Part shown: piece after piece, positions 45,666 through 47,762 of the stretch
Layout of the letters: every line of letters starts with the position of its first letter
Position numbering within the stretch: position 1 is the first letter of the stretch
NCBI GenBank assembly: GCA_964631745.1
Contig: CAZVWV010000009.1
Coordinates: 1-47,762, forward strand
Length of the DNA: 47,762 bases
Direction: 5' to 3'
DNA from: CAZVWV01 sp964631745
GTDB lineage: Bacteria > Bdellovibrionota_C > UBA2361 > JBGSMV01
Program-made: the position numbers and the translations under genes
The notes under the pieces: model-generated
The model's database searches: none
Told to the model about the DNA's origin: nothing
The model's input: the letters and a program-made list of their open reading frames with translations, nothing else

Positions 45666-47444
45666 ATGACAAATCTTAAAAGTGTATACCGCACACATAC
45701 TTGCGGTGAGTTAAAAAAAAGTGATGTTTCTCACACAATCAAACTGTCTGGCTGGGTGCAGCGCAAGAGAGATCACGGCGGATTATGTTTCGTTGATCTT
45801 AGAGACAATTATGGCCTGACGCAGATAGTTTTTGCCGAGCCGTTGGTGCATGAGATTCGGAAAGTTCGCGTGGAATCTGTGGTGAGTGTTTCTGGCGAGG
45901 TGCTTGCGCGCTCTCCAGAAACCGTCAACCCTAAGATGCCCACTGGCGAGATAGAGATTAAAGCTGCCACTCTTGAAATTCAGTCGGAAGCGGATGTGTT
46001 GCCATTCCAGGTAGCTGAAGAGGATGGAGCGCCTGAGGCAACCAGATTAAAATACCGATTTCTAGATTTGCGTCGGGAGCGTGTACATCGCAATGTCTTG
46101 TTGCGGTCCGCAGTCATTAAAACGATTCGGGAAGTAATGCAGGCGCTCGGTTTTTTTGAGTTTCAAACGCCTATCCTGACAAGTAGCTCACCGGAGGGCG
46201 CGCGAGACTTTATAGTTCCCTCAAGGCTCTTTCCGGGGAAGTTCTATGCGCTGCCTCAGGCGCCCCAGCAGTTCAAACAGTTGCTGATGGTCTCAGGGTT
46301 CGATCGTTACTTTCAGATTGCGCCGTGTTTTAGAGATGAGGATCCGCGCGCGGACCGCGCGCCTGGGGAATTCTATCAGCTAGATCTTGAAATGTCGTTT
46401 GTGGAAGAAAAAGATGTTTTCGCTGTTGTTGAAACTTTAATGAGCGAGCTTTTTACTAAGTTTTCGACTTGGAAGAAGGACGAGGCGCCTTATGTACGCT
46501 TGCGCTATGAAGATTCAATTGCAACCTACGGAACCGATAAACCTGACATGAGGAATCCGTTAAAGATCGAGAATGTTACCTCAGTGTTTGCGAATACGGA
46601 GTTTAAAATCTTTCGTAGTGTCTTGGCAGAGGAAGGGCAGGTTTATGCAATTAAGGTTGAGAGCTCGGAAGCGCCTTCGCGGAAATACTTTGATTCGCTC
46701 TCGGATGAGTTCCAAAAGCAGAACGGTTTTGGGGTTGCCTACTTAGTGATCGATGGGACAGAGGTAAAGGGATCAGTGGCGAAGGTTCTTAAGCCCGAGG
46801 AGGTCGAGCAGTTGCGGGCGACATTGAAGGTGAGCTCAAAAGCCGTGATTTTTCTGGGTGCTGGCCGGGGAGACAAAATCTTATCTGCGCTAGGCCGCTT
46901 GCGTGTAAAGCTAGGAATTGATTTTAAGCTGCGCGAAGAAAATGCCTGGAGGCTGGCTTGGATCACTGATTATCCTATGTACGAGCGACATGAGGAGACT
47001 GGCAAAATTGAATTCTCGCATAATCCCTTCTCAATGCCCCAAGGTGGAATGCAGAGCCTCTTGAATAAATCTCCGTTGGAGATATATGCGCATCAGTACG
47101 ACCTGGTGCTTAATGGATACGAGATTTTGAGCGGTGCCATTAGAAATCATTCCCCTGAAATTATGTACAAGGCTTTTGAGATTGCTGGCTACTCGCGCGA
47201 GGAAGTCGATCTTAAGTTCGGCGGCATGATCAGGGCCTTCAAATTTGGCGCACCTCCCCACGGAGGCTGCGCCCCCGGGATCGATCGCATCATCATGCTT
47301 TTGGCTGGAGAAGAAACGCTGCGCGACATCTATGCTTTCCCCAAAGCCCAAACTGGAGAAGACTTACTAATGGGCGCTCCCAGCGAAGTTTCGGAACGGC
47401 AGCTAATAGATGCAAATATCCTTCTGCGTCCGCGGATTGGGTGA
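45666..47444 (+). CDS. aspS: aspartyl-tRNA synthetase
   Basis: Charges tRNA-Asp with aspartate. The 592-residue class II enzyme has the OB-fold anticodon domain at the N terminus (GWVQRKRDHGGLCFVDLRD), then motif 1 around ALGFFEFQTPILTSSSPEGA. Motif 2 is FRDEDPRADRAPGEFYQLD. The bacterial GAD insertion lies in the middle, and motif 3 is GGCAPGIDRIIMLLAGEETL. His37 in RDHGG occupies the place where nondiscriminating enzymes that also charge tRNA-Asn carry His, so indirect Asn-tRNA formation is possible; one residue is weak evidence. It has its own 73-bp leader with ribosome site AGGGTG. Confidence 0.96.
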   Translation: MTNLKSVYRTHTCGELKKSDVSHTIKLSGWVQRKRDHGGLCFVDLRDNYGLTQIVFAEPLVHEIRKVRVESVVSVSGEVLARSPETVNPKMPTGEIEIKAATLEIQSEADVLPFQVAEEDGAPEATRLKYRFLDLRRERVHRNVLLRSAVIKTIREVMQALGFFEFQTPILTSSSPEGARDFIVPSRLFPGKFYALPQAPQQFKQLLMVSGFDRYFQIAPCFRDEDPRADRAPGEFYQLDLEMSFVEEKDVFAVVETLMSELFTKFSTWKKDEAPYVRLRYEDSIATYGTDKPDMRNPLKIENVTSVFANTEFKIFRSVLAEEGQVYAIKVESSEAPSRKYFDSLSDEFQKQNGFGVAYLVIDGTEVKGSVAKVLKPEEVEQLRATLKVSSKAVIFLGAGRGDKILSALGRLRVKLGIDFKLREENAWRLAWITDYPMYERHEETGKIEFSHNPFSMPQGGMQSLLNKSPLEIYAHQYDLVLNGYEILSGAIRNHSPEIMYKAFEIAGYSREEVDLKFGGMIRAFKFGAPPHGGCAPGIDRIIMLLAGEETLRDIYAFPKAQTGEDLLMGAPSEVSERQLIDANILLRPRIG

Positions 47445-47762
47445 TTGAGCGGGATGACTAGCAGTTAGTTCGAGTTCCCGGCATCATCTGCAACATAGAA
47501 AAGTCCCTAGAAAAATCTCAGAGACATTTCGAAGCGCCGACGGTCCCGTCCCTATGTTTATAGTAGCAGTGTCCTGTGCGGCGGCGCCCCCAACGTCTCG
47601 CGGGCCAAGGAGAATCCGGGTCAAGGAGAGTCTCAGAGACTTTTCTTAGAGAGACTTTTCTTAGAACTTTCAATTCCCAGCGCCAGCCCCCAAATATTTT
47701 TCACCACGCCCAAAGAAACAACGGCAAAACCACGCAACTTTTTCCAAAAATTCACGATAAGG
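47445..47762. other. 318-bp downstream stretch without a recognisable gene
   Basis: No gene is supported to the end of the window. A 15-bp tandem repeat AGAGACTTTTCTTAG occurs at 47635-47649 and 47650-47664. The 10-mer TCTCAGAGAC, with a TCTCAGAGA palindrome, occurs at about 47517 and at 47631. A GC-rich stretch (about 47579-47610) lies between. I see no clear aspS terminator. Confidence 0.5.

Overview
The window is a draft-assembly segment from a Gram-negative, chemotactic bacterium. LptF and LptG show an outer membrane with LPS, and MraY, MurD, MurG and FtsW show a peptidoglycan wall. A CheA/B/D/R/W/X/Y set with a transmembrane receptor shows chemotaxis. A run of exactly 100 N (21957-22056) marks a scaffold join. 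CheX/CheD chemotaxis, a fused FtcD and an isovaleryl-CoA-dehydrogenase-like enzyme would suit a deltaproteobacterial or Bdellovibrionota-like lineage, but the window has no decisive taxonomic marker.

Layout. 1-2000: the 3' part of a group II intron (RT/maturase plus domains V and VI), then dispersed repeats, a CopG/BrnA-type antitoxin and the decayed tail of its toxin. 2006-9029: a VUT/YhhQ transporter, then a minus-strand operon that starts with an unknown 103-aa gene and dtd and continues aroB-aroA-aroK-aroE-aroD-aroC, covering every step from DAHP to chorismate. 9194-11930: an acyl-CoA dehydrogenase and a polyprenyl-phosphate sugar transferase. 11931-15233: an accessory patch with a palindromic repeat, a Phd/PIN toxin-antitoxin (TA) module, a DUF1778/GNAT TA module, the orphan tail of a second sugar transferase, and a 588-bp non-coding element bounded by 29-bp inverted repeats. 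15234-19575: an unknown gene, rplM-rpsI, then convergent rpsU-lptF-lptG. 19875-23179: a Tat-exported phosphoesterase, two small proteins, two tRNA-Gly genes around a 74-bp tandem repeat and the N gap, and a higBA module whose toxin is frameshifted.

23252-33322 is a chemotaxis locus: cheA-cheR-cheD-cheY-cheX-cheB-unknown-cheY-cheX on the minus strand, divergent cheW-mcp on the plus strand, and a convergent single-domain response regulator. A membrane-anchored trypsin-like protease follows. 34688-47444 is a long plus-strand gene train: gnd-mraY-murD-hutU-hutI-ftcD-ftsW-murG-aspS. Three histidine-degradation genes sit inside the division/cell-wall (dcw) cluster.

The main points for follow-up are the histidine pathway embedded in the dcw cluster; the aro operon order, which nearly matches the domain order of eukaryotic AROM; the non-coding inverted-repeat element and a dispersed hairpin repeat with compensatory base changes; and a set of TA modules in different states of decay, two of which appear to have leaderless promoters.
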